A stretch of 64,000 bases of DNA. Source: UBA10677 sp045532295. GTDB lineage: Bacteria; Bacillota; Clostridia; Christensenellales; Pumilibacteraceae. Positions 53,247 through 61,623 of this stretch are shown one piece after another (the stretch's first letter is position 1; the number at the start of each line of letters is the position of its first letter). The notes under the pieces are model-generated. The model was not told where the DNA came from. It did not search any database and saw nothing but the letters and a program-made list of their open reading frames with translations. Location of the stretch: NCBI GenBank assembly GCA_045532295.1, contig JAZSFP010000016.1, forward strand, positions 10,427 to 74,426, in the 5' to 3' direction. Both the position numbers and the translations under genes were made by a program.

Positions 53247-53553
53247 AACGCGTAAGCGTTAGTCCAAGGGAGCGCCGAGGAGCGCGACTGCTATCTCGAC
53301 AAAAGTATAGCAATGCAAGGAAGCGTAGCGACTGCTGTCCCTCTTCCTCCAAACGCGTAAGCGTTAGTCCAAAGGAGCGCCGAGGAGCGCGACTGCTGTC
53401 CCGACAAAAGTATAGCAATGCAAGGGAGCGTAGCGACTGCTGTCCCTCTTCCTCCAAACGCGTAAGCGTTAGTCCAAGGGAGCGCCGAGGAGCGCGACTG
53501 CTGTCCCGACCAAAGTATAGCAATGCAAGGTAGCGTAGCGACTGCTGTCCTCT
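53247..53553 (+). repeat. Three tandem 105-bp repeats, each ending in a copy of the tRNA-Ser 3' part
   Basis: Units begin at 53247, 53352 and 53457 with AACGCGTAAGCGTTAGTCC and are nearly identical. Units 1 and 2 end with TCCCTCTTCCTCC (53338-53350, 53443-53455), identical to tRNA-Ser 53131-53143; unit 3 ends in a degraded version. Because 105 is divisible by three, long repetitive reading frames run through on both strands; they are not genes. Confidence 0.85.
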
Positions 53554-53630
53554 CTTTTGTCTAAACCTATTCGTGTAAAAATGTAATAAAAAAGCAAACC
53601 GTATGCGTTTTTTGCATACGGTTTTTGTTT

Positions 53631-54686
53631 TTATTTGGATAATTTGTTTCTTTCCTTAATGGCATTCGCAAGCGCATTACTCATACCAAGTTGTATAAAT
53701 TCTTCTTGCCAATCATCGCTATCAAAATAAATCTTTTTGTTTTTATATAGAGCGATACCTACACTCTTGCCGTTCTCGTTTTGTCTCATTAAGAAAGATA
53801 TATCGTTTTTCTTTTCTAAAATAAAATATTCTTTCCCTGAAACGCTAATCGTTAACATAGGTTTTTCAAAAGATAATCTTTTAATGGCTGTGCTCACTGC
53901 CTCCTCACCTAAAATTGCATACTTTTTTTTCGTTTTTCTAACTTCCTCTTCATATTCAGTCAAGGATTTTACGTATTTATCTACGTCTAATTTGGATATA
54001 TTATATCTTTCCGTTTCATCTTCAACCTTATTGTATATAGTTACTACTTCGGATAATATCTCATTTGCAACTCGGTTATTAATTCTTTTTCTATCAACTA
54101 ACGTTTGTATCATTATACTAATTACTGCTATAATATATATGGGTGGAAATAATACCGCTAATGCTGTTAAAGAAGAATTATCAATCCTCTCTTCGCTTAC
54201 TGCCTCCCCTCTTGTTTTTGCAATATCACTGTTATTTCGTCCCGTAAAAGATTTTTCTTCCTCGTCCTCATCATCGTCTTTTGTTTTTAACTCGCCATCT
54301 ATCTTCAACGACACGATATAATGAGTTCCGTTAACATATTCGTCCCATTTTGCCTGTGAATTATTTTTATTATATAACACTACGCTTACAATGTTGAGTA
54401 TATATAACGGAATAAGCGTTCCGACCAACCAAATTACCGTATCTACTTTCGCCGTTAGCGAAACAAGCAATAAGGCTAATACAGGTATTAATGCAAATAA
54501 CGGCAATAGAAAAAACCACACTTCGCTGTTGCCGTATCTTTGATCATACAATAATTTTCTATCCTCAAGAGTTACTAAACCCTCAAAACTTTCGTATTCA
54601 TCTATGCTTTTCTCGGGAAACAATTCCTTATAAAACATTACATCATATTCGGTTAACGGCTTGTTTGTTTCTTTGCATTTATACAT
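53631..54686 (-). CDS. Multi-pass membrane protein of unknown function
   Basis: 351 residues: a cytoplasmic-looking N-terminus (MYKCKETNKPL), two membrane helices (about 57-75 and 82-105), an acidic loop (DDDEDEEEK), two further helices (about 170-200) and a charged helical C-terminus with EEEVRKTKKKYAI. I recognise no family. ATG 54686 follows ACGGAGG; the longer in-frame start at 54842 would run through an attenuator hairpin and is rejected. Base composition is more AT-rich than its neighbours and it lies beside the tRNA-Ser repeats, so it may have been acquired. Confidence 0.7.
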   Translation of the reverse strand: MYKCKETNKPLTEYDVMFYKELFPEKSIDEYESFEGLVTLEDRKLLYDQRYGNSEVWFFLLPLFALIPVLALLLVSLTAKVDTVIWLVGTLIPLYILNIVSVVLYNKNNSQAKWDEYVNGTHYIVSLKIDGELKTKDDDEDEEEKSFTGRNNSDIAKTRGEAVSEERIDNSSLTALAVLFPPIYIIAVISIMIQTLVDRKRINNRVANEILSEVVTIYNKVEDETERYNISKLDVDKYVKSLTEYEEEVRKTKKKYAILGEEAVSTAIKRLSFEKPMLTISVSGKEYFILEKKNDISFLMRQNENGKSVGIALYKNKKIYFDSDDWQEEFIQLGMSNALANAIKERNKLSK

Positions 54687-54702
54687 TTTCTTTTTCCTCC
54701 GT

Positions 54703-54735
54703 AAATTAAAAAATGCGCCAGCCGAAGCCGACGCA
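54703..54735 (-). terminator. Attenuator-like terminator in the leader of the 53631-54686 gene
   Basis: On the minus strand TGCGTCGGC-TTCG-GCTGGCGCA (9 bp with two G-U pairs, a UUCG loop) is followed by TTTTTT. It lies 17 nt upstream of the ATG, and no minus-strand gene precedes it, so it must act within this gene's own leader. Confidence 0.65.
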
Positions 54736-54996
54736 CCCAAACGCAAACTCCGGTTGTCGCCAAACAAACATATACAGAAAATAGGCTCTATGCTATCACT
54801 ATATGGAATTTGCAATTTGTCAAATTCTTGTAGTAATAGCATTACCCAAAATGGATAGAGTTATCCTTTAAAAAGAAAATATACCTATCTTATCTGCATA
54901 TTAAGTTTGTTTGGCTCTTTTATTGTAGCATAACAAAATAGTTTTGTCAAGGATTTAGAATAATTTCATTATTACCACGAAACGAGTGTTTTTTAG

Positions 54997-55025
54997 TTGA
55001 TTTTTTACATTTAAAGTGCTATAAT
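54997..55025 (+). promoter_or_regulatory. Promoter of mscS
   Basis: TTGATT, 17 bp, TATAAT, with AAGGAG before ATG 55059. Confidence 0.75.
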
Positions 55026-55058
55026 GCTTTGTGCAATAAATCACAAGGAGAAAAAATA

Positions 55059-55877
55059 ATGGAAATTGATTGGAATACATTATTTAACACGTTGCTCGAA
55101 TGGGCGACAAGCACAGGCGTAAAAATCTTGATTGCATTGCTTATTTTGTTTATTTCGTTTAAGATTATCAACGCAATTGCAAAGAAAATTGAGAAAAAAG
55201 CGGATAATAAAAACTCCGACAAAACGATTATGAAAACGTTAGCCTATATATTTAAACTTGGGCTAAAAATCGTAATCATAATTTGCTTAATTGGATATCT
55301 TGGTATTGACACGAGCGGACTTACTGCTTTAGTTGCATCGTTAGGCGTATGTATCGGCTTAGCGGTAAACGGCGCTTTGTCCAACCTTGCAGGTGGCGTT
55401 CTTATTATTCTTACTCGTCCTTTTAAAATTGACGATTATATCGAAGCGCTTGGTTATTCGGGTACCGTTGTTGATATTCATATTACGAACACTAAACTTT
55501 TGACTCCAGATAACAAGGTTATATATCTTCCCAACGGCACGCTTGCTAACGGTGAAATAGTTAACTATTCCGAAAAAGACCTTCGTCGCGTGGACTTAGA
55601 CTTTTCAATCGGCTACGGTGACGATTTTGAAAAGGCTAAAGAGATTATACTGAACATTTTCAAAGAGCACGAACTCGTACTTGAAGATCCCGCTCCCGTA
55701 GTTCGCGTAAAGGAACACGGTTCGTCAAGTATTAATCTTACTGCTCGCGCTTGGGTAAAGAACGGAGATTACTGGACGGTATTCTTTGACGTTACCGAGG
55801 CTGTTAAGAAAGCGTTCGACGCAGAAGGCATTGAAATTCCCTTTAATCAACTCGACGTCACCATTAAAAATAAATAA
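55059..55877 (+). CDS. mscS: Small-conductance mechanosensitive channel
   Basis: 272 residues: three membrane helices, the pore helix with GLTALVASLGVCIGLAVNGALSN (cut as GLTALVASLGV...), then the MscS beta domain (about 115-175, with GTVVDIHITNTKLLTPDNK) and a C-terminal alpha/beta domain. It opens under membrane tension to release solutes. ATG 55059 is chosen for its SD (AAGGAG); an in-frame TTG at 55029 lies right at the transcription start. Confidence 0.94.
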   Translation: MEIDWNTLFNTLLEWATSTGVKILIALLILFISFKIINAIAKKIEKKADNKNSDKTIMKTLAYIFKLGLKIVIIICLIGYLGIDTSGLTALVASLGVCIGLAVNGALSNLAGGVLIILTRPFKIDDYIEALGYSGTVVDIHITNTKLLTPDNKVIYLPNGTLANGEIVNYSEKDLRRVDLDFSIGYGDDFEKAKEIILNIFKEHELVLEDPAPVVRVKEHGSSSINLTARAWVKNGDYWTVFFDVTEAVKKAFDAEGIEIPFNQLDVTIKNK

Positions 55878-55886
55878 GACTAATTT

Positions 55887-55920
55887 AAAAGCATCGCCTT
55901 ATTATAGGCGATGCTTTTAT
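55887..55920. terminator. Terminator after mscS
   Basis: AAAAGCATCGCCT pairs with AGGCGATGCTTTT and is followed by ATTTTTTA. Confidence 0.85.
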
Positions 55921-55945
55921 TTTTTAATATGCTATTAGTTAAGCA

Positions 55946-55981
55946 TAAGAAAAACGAGGGTACTTTCGTACTCTCGTTTTC
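55946..55981 (-). terminator. Terminator after tuf
   Basis: On the minus strand AAAACGAGAGTAC pairs with GTACCCTCGTTTT (one mismatch), then TCTT. Confidence 0.75.
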
Positions 55982-56001
55982 TTATCGTTAAATTATCGAA
56001 A

Positions 56002-57204
56002 TTACTCGATGATGGTGGAAACGACACCCGAACCAACGGTTCTGCCACCCTCACGGATAGCGAAACGAAGTCCCTGCTCGATAGCGATGGGAGCGATAAG
56101 TTCTACGGTGATAGCAACGTTATCGCCAGGCATTACCATTTCGGTACCAGCGGGAAGAGTGATTTGACCGGTTACGTCAGTAGTTCTGAAGTAGAACTGG
56201 GGACGATAGTTGTTGAAGAAAGGCGTGTGACGGCCACCCTCTTCCTTCTTCAATACGTATACGGAAGCGGTGAACTTGGTGTGGGGTTTAATCGTGCCGG
56301 GTTTAGCAATAACCTGTCCGCGCTCGATGTCCTTACGGTCAACACCACGAAGAAGAATACCAGCGTTGTCGCCTGCTTGAGCGAAGTCAAGGGACTTACG
56401 GAACATTTCGATACCGGTTACAACGGAAGTGCTGGTAGCCTTAATACCTACGATTTCAACGGGTTCTTGAACTTTGATAGTACCACGCTCTACTCTACCA
56501 GTAGCAACGGTACCACGACCGGTAATGGTGAATACGTCCTCGACAGGCATAAGGAAGGGCTTGTCGGTGTCGCGGTCGGGTGCGGGGATGTAAGCATCTA
56601 CTGCATCCATAAGTTCAAAGATTGCTGCGCAAGCGGGATCGTCTGCGTTGTCAGCAGATGCAGCCTCGAGCGCCTTGAAAGCGGAACCTCTGATGATGGG
56701 GGTATCGTCGCCAGGGAACTGATACTCGTTAAGAAGTTCACGGATTTCCATTTCTACAAGGTCAAGAAGTTCTTCATCGTCAACCTGGTCGGTCTTGTTG
56801 ATGAATACTACGATCTTGGGAACGCCTACCTGACGAGCGAGAAGGATGTGCTCACGGGTCTGGGGCATAGGACCGTCGGTACCTGCAACTACGAGGATTG
56901 CGCCGTCCATCTGTGCAGCACCAGTAATCATGTTCTTTACATAGTCTGCGTGGCCGGGGCAGTCAACGTGTGCGTAGTGACGGTTTGCGGTTTCGTACTC
57001 TACGTGAGAGGTGTTAATGGTAATACCTCTTGCCTTCTCTTCGGGAGCCTTATCGATTTCATCGTAACGCATCTTTTGAGAAAGACCTCTTGCTGCAAGA
57101 GTCATAGTGATTGCAGCGGTAAGGGTGGTTTTGCCGTGGTCAACGTGGCCGATAGTACCGATGTTAACGTGGGGCTTGCTTCTGTCAAATTTTGCCTTTG
57201 CCAT
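56002..57204 (-). CDS. tuf: Elongation factor Tu
   Basis: 400 residues with all GTPase motifs (GHVDHGKTT, DCPGHADY, NKTDQ, GSAFKA) and domains 2 and 3. It delivers aminoacyl-tRNA to the ribosome. GGAGG precedes ATG 57204. It is last in the str cluster but has its own promoter (57308-57336) and a leader of about 95 nt containing a GGGGCG/CGCCCC hairpin. Confidence 0.99.
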   Translation of the reverse strand: MAKAKFDRSKPHVNIGTIGHVDHGKTTLTAAITMTLAARGLSQKMRYDEIDKAPEEKARGITINTSHVEYETANRHYAHVDCPGHADYVKNMITGAAQMDGAILVVAGTDGPMPQTREHILLARQVGVPKIVVFINKTDQVDDEELLDLVEMEIRELLNEYQFPGDDTPIIRGSAFKALEAASADNADDPACAAIFELMDAVDAYIPAPDRDTDKPFLMPVEDVFTITGRGTVATGRVERGTIKVQEPVEIVGIKATSTSVVTGIEMFRKSLDFAQAGDNAGILLRGVDRKDIERGQVIAKPGTIKPHTKFTASVYVLKKEEGGRHTPFFNNYRPQFYFRTTDVTGQITLPAGTEMVMPGDNVAITVELIAPIAIEQGLRFAIREGGRTVGSGVVSTIIE

Positions 57205-57307
57205 TTTATTTTTCCTCCGAAATAATTTTTTTTATTTTATAATTTGGCTTTTTTGTTTTTGGGGCTTGGGGCGTTTAAGTTTTCGCCCCATACCCTCGAT
57301 TATATAC

Positions 57308-57336
57308 ATTATATATGAATTTTTCTTTTTTTACAA
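57308..57336 (-). promoter_or_regulatory. Promoter of tuf
   Basis: On the minus strand TTGTAA and TATAAT are 17 bp apart. It would allow tuf to be made at higher levels than fusA. Confidence 0.65.
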
Positions 57337-57371
57337 TCGTTTTGAACCGATTTTCAAGAAAAATTATTTAT

Positions 57372-59453
57372 TTAGTCCTTTTTTGCTCTCTCGCCGATTA
57401 CTTTTTCAGCAATGCTTCTGGGAACTTCTGCGTAGTGGTCGAAAGTCATAGTGTAGTTACCACGGCCCTGAGTACGCGAACGAAGGTCGGTAGCGTAACC
57501 GAACATCTCTGCAAGAGGAATCTCTGCGTGGATTTCTTTGCTACCGTTTACGTCGTCCGTACCCATAATCGTACCACGACGGGAACTTACGTTACCCATA
57601 ACGTCGCCGAAGTACTCGTCGGGAAGGGATACGTCTACTTTCATAATGGGTTCCATAAGAATTGCGTCTGCTTTTCTCATACCCTCTTTGAAAGCCATTG
57701 AACCTGCGATCTTGAACGCCATTTCCGAAGAGTCGACTTCGTGGAACGATCCGTCGTAAACGGTTACCTTGAAGTCTACGCACTCGTAACCGCCAAGGAT
57801 ACCGCTCATCTTTGCTTCGCGAATACCGTTGTCGATTGCGGGGATATACTCTTTGGGAATAGAACCACCAACGGTCTTGTCCTCGAATACGTAACCTTCG
57901 CCGGGCTCAAGGGGTTCCATAATAATCTTACAGTGACCGTATTGACCTTTACCACCGGACTGACGAACGTACTTTCCTTCAACCTCAACGCGTTTCTTAA
58001 TAGCCTCGCGGTAAGATACTTGAGGACGACCAACGTTAGCCTCTACCTTGAACTCGCGGAAAAGACGGTCTACGATAATCTCAAGGTGAAGTTCGCCCAT
58101 ACCTGCAATAATGGTCTGACCGGTTTCTTGGTCAGTGTAGGTCTTGAAGGTGGGGTCTTCTTCAGCAAGTTTAACGAGAGCCATAGTCATCTTCTCTTGA
58201 GAAGCCTTGGTCTTGGGCTCGATTGCTACTCTAATAACGGGCTCGGGGAATTCCATACTCTCTAATACGATGGGGTGCGCGGGGTCGCAAAGGGTATCAC
58301 CGGTGGTGGTGTCTTTAAGACCTACGAACGCGCAGATATCGCCTGCGTAGATTTCCTCGATTTCGCTACGGTTGTTAGCGTGCATCATAAGGATACGGCC
58401 GATACGCTCTTTCTTGTCCTTGGTGGAGTTAAGAACGTACGAACCAGAGTTAAGCGTACCCGAATAGCAACGGAAGAACGCAAGTTTACCAACGAAGGGG
58501 TCTGCCATAATCTTGAAGGCAAGTCCTGCGAAGGGAGCAGAGTCGCTACTCTCACGAACTTCTTCGGTCTCTCCGTCAAGGAGCGTACCTTTGATTGCGG
58601 GAACGTCAAGGGGAGAGGGCATATAGTCTACGATTGCGTCCAAAAGTTTCTGAACGCCCTTGTTCTTGAAGGAAGAACCACAGCATACGGGGTTGATCTT
58701 CATTTCAAGGGTAAGTTTTCTAATAGCCGTCTTGATTTCCTCTTCGGTGAACTCTTCGCCTTCGAAGTACTTCATCATAAGGTCGTCGTCGCTCTCTGCA
58801 ACTACTTCCATAAGTTTTGCTCTGTACTCGTCAGCAACGTCTTTAAGTTCTGCGGGGATTTCGGTTTCGTCCATTACGGTACCAAGGTCGTCGGTGTAGA
58901 TATCAGCCTTCATAGTTACAAGGTCGACAACGCCAACGAAGGTGTCGGCAGAACCAACGGGGATTTGGATTGCAACGGGGTTAGCCTTAAGACGAGTGCG
59001 CATCATCTCCATTACGTTGAAGAAATCTGCTCCGTCTCTATCCATCTTGTTTACGTAAGCAATACGGGGAACGCCGTACTTGTTAGCCTGACGCCATACG
59101 GTTTCGGACTGGGGCTGTACGCCACCACGAGCGCAGAATACTGCTACCGAGCCGTCAAGTACTTTAAGCGAACGCTCAACCTCTACGGTAAAGTCAACGT
59201 GGCCGGGGGTGTCGATAATGTTAATTCTCTTTCCCTTCCATTGAGTGGTGGTCGCAGCGGAAGTAATGGTTATACCACGCTCCTGCTCCTGCTCCATCCA
59301 GTCCATCGTTGCAGCGCCTTCGTGAACCTCACCGATTTTGTGCGTCTTTCCAGTGTAGAAAAGAATACGCTCGGTGGTGGTAGTCTTACCAGCGTCAATG
59401 TGCGCCATAATACCGATATTTCTGGTGTTTTCCAAACTAAACTGTCTTGCCAT
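57372..59453 (-). CDS. fusA: Elongation factor G
   Basis: 693 residues with the GTPase core (AHIDAGKTTTTERIL, DTPGHVDFTVEVERS, NKMDRDGADF) and domains II-V of a standard translocation factor. It catalyses translocation of tRNAs and mRNA on the ribosome. It starts 15 nt after rpsG with GGAG upstream, in the str operon. Confidence 0.99.
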   Translation of the reverse strand: MARQFSLENTRNIGIMAHIDAGKTTTTERILFYTGKTHKIGEVHEGAATMDWMEQEQERGITITSAATTTQWKGKRINIIDTPGHVDFTVEVERSLKVLDGSVAVFCARGGVQPQSETVWRQANKYGVPRIAYVNKMDRDGADFFNVMEMMRTRLKANPVAIQIPVGSADTFVGVVDLVTMKADIYTDDLGTVMDETEIPAELKDVADEYRAKLMEVVAESDDDLMMKYFEGEEFTEEEIKTAIRKLTLEMKINPVCCGSSFKNKGVQKLLDAIVDYMPSPLDVPAIKGTLLDGETEEVRESSDSAPFAGLAFKIMADPFVGKLAFFRCYSGTLNSGSYVLNSTKDKKERIGRILMMHANNRSEIEEIYAGDICAFVGLKDTTTGDTLCDPAHPIVLESMEFPEPVIRVAIEPKTKASQEKMTMALVKLAEEDPTFKTYTDQETGQTIIAGMGELHLEIIVDRLFREFKVEANVGRPQVSYREAIKKRVEVEGKYVRQSGGKGQYGHCKIIMEPLEPGEGYVFEDKTVGGSIPKEYIPAIDNGIREAKMSGILGGYECVDFKVTVYDGSFHEVDSSEMAFKIAGSMAFKEGMRKADAILMEPIMKVDVSLPDEYFGDVMGNVSSRRGTIMGTDDVNGSKEIHAEIPLAEMFGYATDLRSRTQGRGNYTMTFDHYAEVPRSIAEKVIGERAKKD

Positions 59454-59468
59454 ATTGTTTCTCCTCTA

Positions 59469-59939
59469 TTACCAACGATAGTGCGCGAACGCCTTGTTGG
59501 CTTCTGCAGCGCGGTGCATCTCTTCTTTTCTCTTGATAGATGCGCCGGTGTTGTTGTATGCGTCGATAATCTCGCCTGCAAGTCTTTCTTTCATGGTTTT
59601 CTCTCCACGCTTGCGAGCAAAGTCTACCATCCAACGAATTGCAAGAGTTTGGCGACGCTCAGGACGGATCTCCATAGGTACTTGGTAGGTAGAACCACCT
59701 ACACGACGAGCCTTTACTTCAAGTAAGGGCTTGATGTTCTCAAGCGCTTGCATAAAGATTTCCTCAGGCGCGCCACCTAATTTCTCTCTTACGATTTCAA
59801 AAGCCTCGTACACGATGCTTTGAGCCGTTCCTTTCTTGCCGTCTTGCATAACTTGGTTGGTAAGTTTCGTGATTACCTTGCTGTTATACATTGGATCCGG
59901 AAGCACGTCACGCTTCGGAACTCCACTTCTTCTAGGCAT
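59469..59939 (-). CDS. rpsG: 30S ribosomal protein S7
   Basis: 156 residues, starting MPRRSGVPKRDVLPDPMYNS, with GGSTYQVPMEIRPERRQTLAIRW. It nucleates assembly of the 30S head and in enterobacteria represses its own operon. Its SD (AAGGAG) is complementary to an upstream leader segment (next entry). Confidence 0.99.
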   Translation of the reverse strand: MPRRSGVPKRDVLPDPMYNSKVITKLTNQVMQDGKKGTAQSIVYEAFEIVREKLGGAPEEIFMQALENIKPLLEVKARRVGGSTYQVPMEIRPERRQTLAIRWMVDFARKRGEKTMKERLAGEIIDAYNNTGASIKRKEEMHRAAEANKAFAHYRW

Positions 59940-60149
59940 AATTTTTTCTCCTTAAATAATATTTCGGACTTGCTTGTCCCCCAAGTCCTCGGGGCATTTA
60001 AGGAGCCGATTTTTCTCTCTTTACCTTTTTAAATAAGGCGCGCGGTAAAACTTCGCTCCGTCTACCCTTCTGCGGTAAGGCTGACTGCTCCGTTTCTTCG
60101 CGTCTTTCGAACCTTCGGCGTCCTACTTTTTGGCTATACGGCTCTACGC
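59940..60149 (-). promoter_or_regulatory. Structured rpsL-rpsG intercistronic region with a sequestered SD
   Basis: The spacer is 210 nt. On the minus strand CTCCTTAAAT (60005-59996) is perfectly complementary to ATTTAAGGAG (59957-59948), which contains the rpsG SD. Between them GGACTTG (59988-59982) pairs with CAAGTCC (59972-59966). The fold would hide the start site. In E. coli, S7 binds the rpsL-rpsG spacer to repress translation; a comparable control is inferred here. Confidence 0.6.
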
Positions 60150-60521
60150 TTACTTGGAGCGTTTTGCGCCGTATTTAGAGCGGGCTTGCTTGCGTTTTGC
60201 AACGCCTGCGGTATCAAGTGCACCACGAATAATGTGATAGCGCACACCGGGCAAATCCTTCACTCTGCCACCACGAATAAGCACGACGCTGTGTTCCTGC
60301 AAATTGTGTCCGATTCCCGGAATATAAACAGTACCTTCCATCTTGTTTACAAGACGAACTCTCGCGATTTTTCTAAGTGCCGAGTTGGGCTTTTTGGGGG
60401 TCGTAGTCGTTACCGAAAGACATACACCACGCTTTTGGGGGTTGTTCTCAAGGATAGGGCTCATCGACTTGAACTGTACCTTTTCACGGCCTTTTCTAAT
60501 CAACTGGTTTATAGTAGGCAT
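60150..60521 (-). CDS. rpsL: 30S ribosomal protein S12
   Basis: 123 residues with KPNSALRKIARVRL (containing the streptomycin-resistance lysine region), PGIGHNLQEHSVVLIRGGRVKDLPGVRYH. It acts in decoding at the A site. AAAGGAGG precedes ATG 60521. It is the first gene of the str operon. Confidence 0.99.
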   Translation of the reverse strand: MPTINQLIRKGREKVQFKSMSPILENNPQKRGVCLSVTTTTPKKPNSALRKIARVRLVNKMEGTVYIPGIGHNLQEHSVVLIRGGRVKDLPGVRYHIIRGALDTAGVAKRKQARSKYGAKRSK

Positions 60522-60662
60522 TATTACTCTACCTCCTTTTAGTAGTATCGCCCCGCTCTTAAAAAGCAGGTCGTAAGGGTTTTCTTCGAACCGCAGCCGA
60601 AGAGCGTACGGATTTTTTCCGCACGCCTAACAATTATAGCAAATTTTTTATAGCCTTGTCAA
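60522..60662 (-). promoter_or_regulatory. str operon promoter and leader
   Basis: On the minus strand TTGACA (60662-60657) and TATAAT (60638-60633) are 18 bp apart. The roughly 105-nt leader contains a GCGTGCGG/CCGTACGC hairpin (about 60604-60627) and may bind a ribosomal protein; no assigned leader family was recognised. Confidence 0.65.
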
Positions 60663-60706
60663 CCCTTTTTAAGCCCTTTTCGCGCTTATTTATTTAAAAT
60701 AAATAA

Positions 60707-60735
60707 AAAAAGCGGTATTTTTGCCCGCTTTTTAT
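60707..60735 (-). terminator. Terminator after the radical SAM gene
   Basis: On the minus strand AAAAAGCGG and CCGCTTTTT flank a short A-rich loop, followed by TTTATTT. Confidence 0.75.
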
Positions 60736-60741
60736 AGGTTT

Positions 60742-61623
60742 TTAAGTTGTTTTTTGTTTTCTCACCTTACTAAAACACTCTTCTATGGTGGAGGATAGGG
60801 GATAACGGAGGGTGGAAGTTGAGGAAGAGGCGCAATTTTTTTGAACGAGGTCGATAAACATAGTACTTTCCCCGTCGTCGCCCATAAATCTTTTCGCCCA
60901 CTCGTCTTCGCCTATTATAGTTTTGATTTTTAGTTGCGATAAAGCAAGGTTATCGAAACTCGTTACGAGCAGGTTTTTGGTTATATTTGTAATGAAATTC
61001 CTTAACCGTATTATTTTTTTGTGAACTTCAGGACTAAAAAACTCCTTGCCCCTCCCCTTTAGTTTATAACCGAGAAAGAGCGCTTTACAACCCTTTAGTT
61101 TGTCAATTTCTCTCTCGTCCACTACTCCACAAATAAGGTGCGCGACTGCGTTTTCGTGAGTTTTGAGAAAGTCAATAGCCTGGGGCAAAAACTCGCCCAT
61201 CGACACGCCTACGCCGTAGACGAGGTTTTTTTCTATAAGTTTTTCAACGAGCGCGTAATCTTTTAATAAATGGCGTTCGTTAACGGTAATATTGCATACC
61301 ACTCCCTGCGCTTTCATTTGTTCTAAAAAAGGAATAAGGCTGGGATGAGAGAGGGCGTTGCCTCCGCCCACTGCAAGTTCCGTTCCTCTTTTGAGCGTTT
61401 TTAAAAAGGGCGCGTCAAAAGTGGCGTGCTTGCCTAAAACGGAAGAGTTTTCGTGGCACATAGGGCAATTCCCGTCGCAGTAATCGGTAATTTTAAGGTC
61501 GATACTATCGGGAAAATCAGCAATAAATTCCTTTTCTTCCGTTCGTTTGATTTTAGTGCCGTCGCTATAAAGCAGAACCTCGTAATTGCCGTTATTATAC
61601 TTATAAAGTAGTTCTTTTTCCAT
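60742..61623 (-). CDS. Radical SAM protein paired with a FETNSSSTHS-motif protein
   Basis: 293 residues with the cluster motif CDGNCPMC (Cys49, Cys53, Cys56; CxxxCxxC) in the usual strand-1 context KITDYCD, followed by the GGGNALSHP region that binds SAM. The C-terminal part is short and lacks a cysteine-rich SPASM domain. Its ATG overlaps the stop of the upstream gene (TAATG), so the two are made together and probably cooperate. The reaction is unknown; peptide modification or a nucleotide-linked role are options. Confidence 0.85.
   Translation of the reverse strand: MEKELLYKYNNGNYEVLLYSDGTKIKRTEEKEFIADFPDSIDLKITDYCDGNCPMCHENSSVLGKHATFDAPFLKTLKRGTELAVGGGNALSHPSLIPFLEQMKAQGVVCNITVNERHLLKDYALVEKLIEKNLVYGVGVSMGEFLPQAIDFLKTHENAVAHLICGVVDEREIDKLKGCKALFLGYKLKGRGKEFFSPEVHKKIIRLRNFITNITKNLLVTSFDNLALSQLKIKTIIGEDEWAKRFMGDDGESTMFIDLVQKNCASSSTSTLRYPLSSTIEECFSKVRKQKTT

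Noticed and set aside
53077..53533. Long repetitive open frames on both strands across the tRNA-Ser repeats (35-residue periodic proteins)
   Set aside because: The period is 105 bp, a multiple of three, so any open frame in one unit stays open through all. There is no SD, the composition is unnatural, and the frame overlaps the tRNA gene.
53247..53553. CRISPR-like array
   Set aside because: The units are contiguous 105-bp copies without unique spacers, no cas genes are present, and the unit ends match the adjacent tRNA.
53631..54842. 403-codon version of the membrane protein starting at 54842
   Set aside because: It would translate through a terminator hairpin and lacks an SD; ATG 54686 has GGAGG at good spacing.
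58275..59726. 483-codon plus-strand open frame antisense to fusA, and a 353-codon frame antisense to tuf (56164-57225)
   Set aside because: Both lie exactly opposite highly conserved translation-factor genes and have no recognisable domain; they are mirror frames caused by codon bias.
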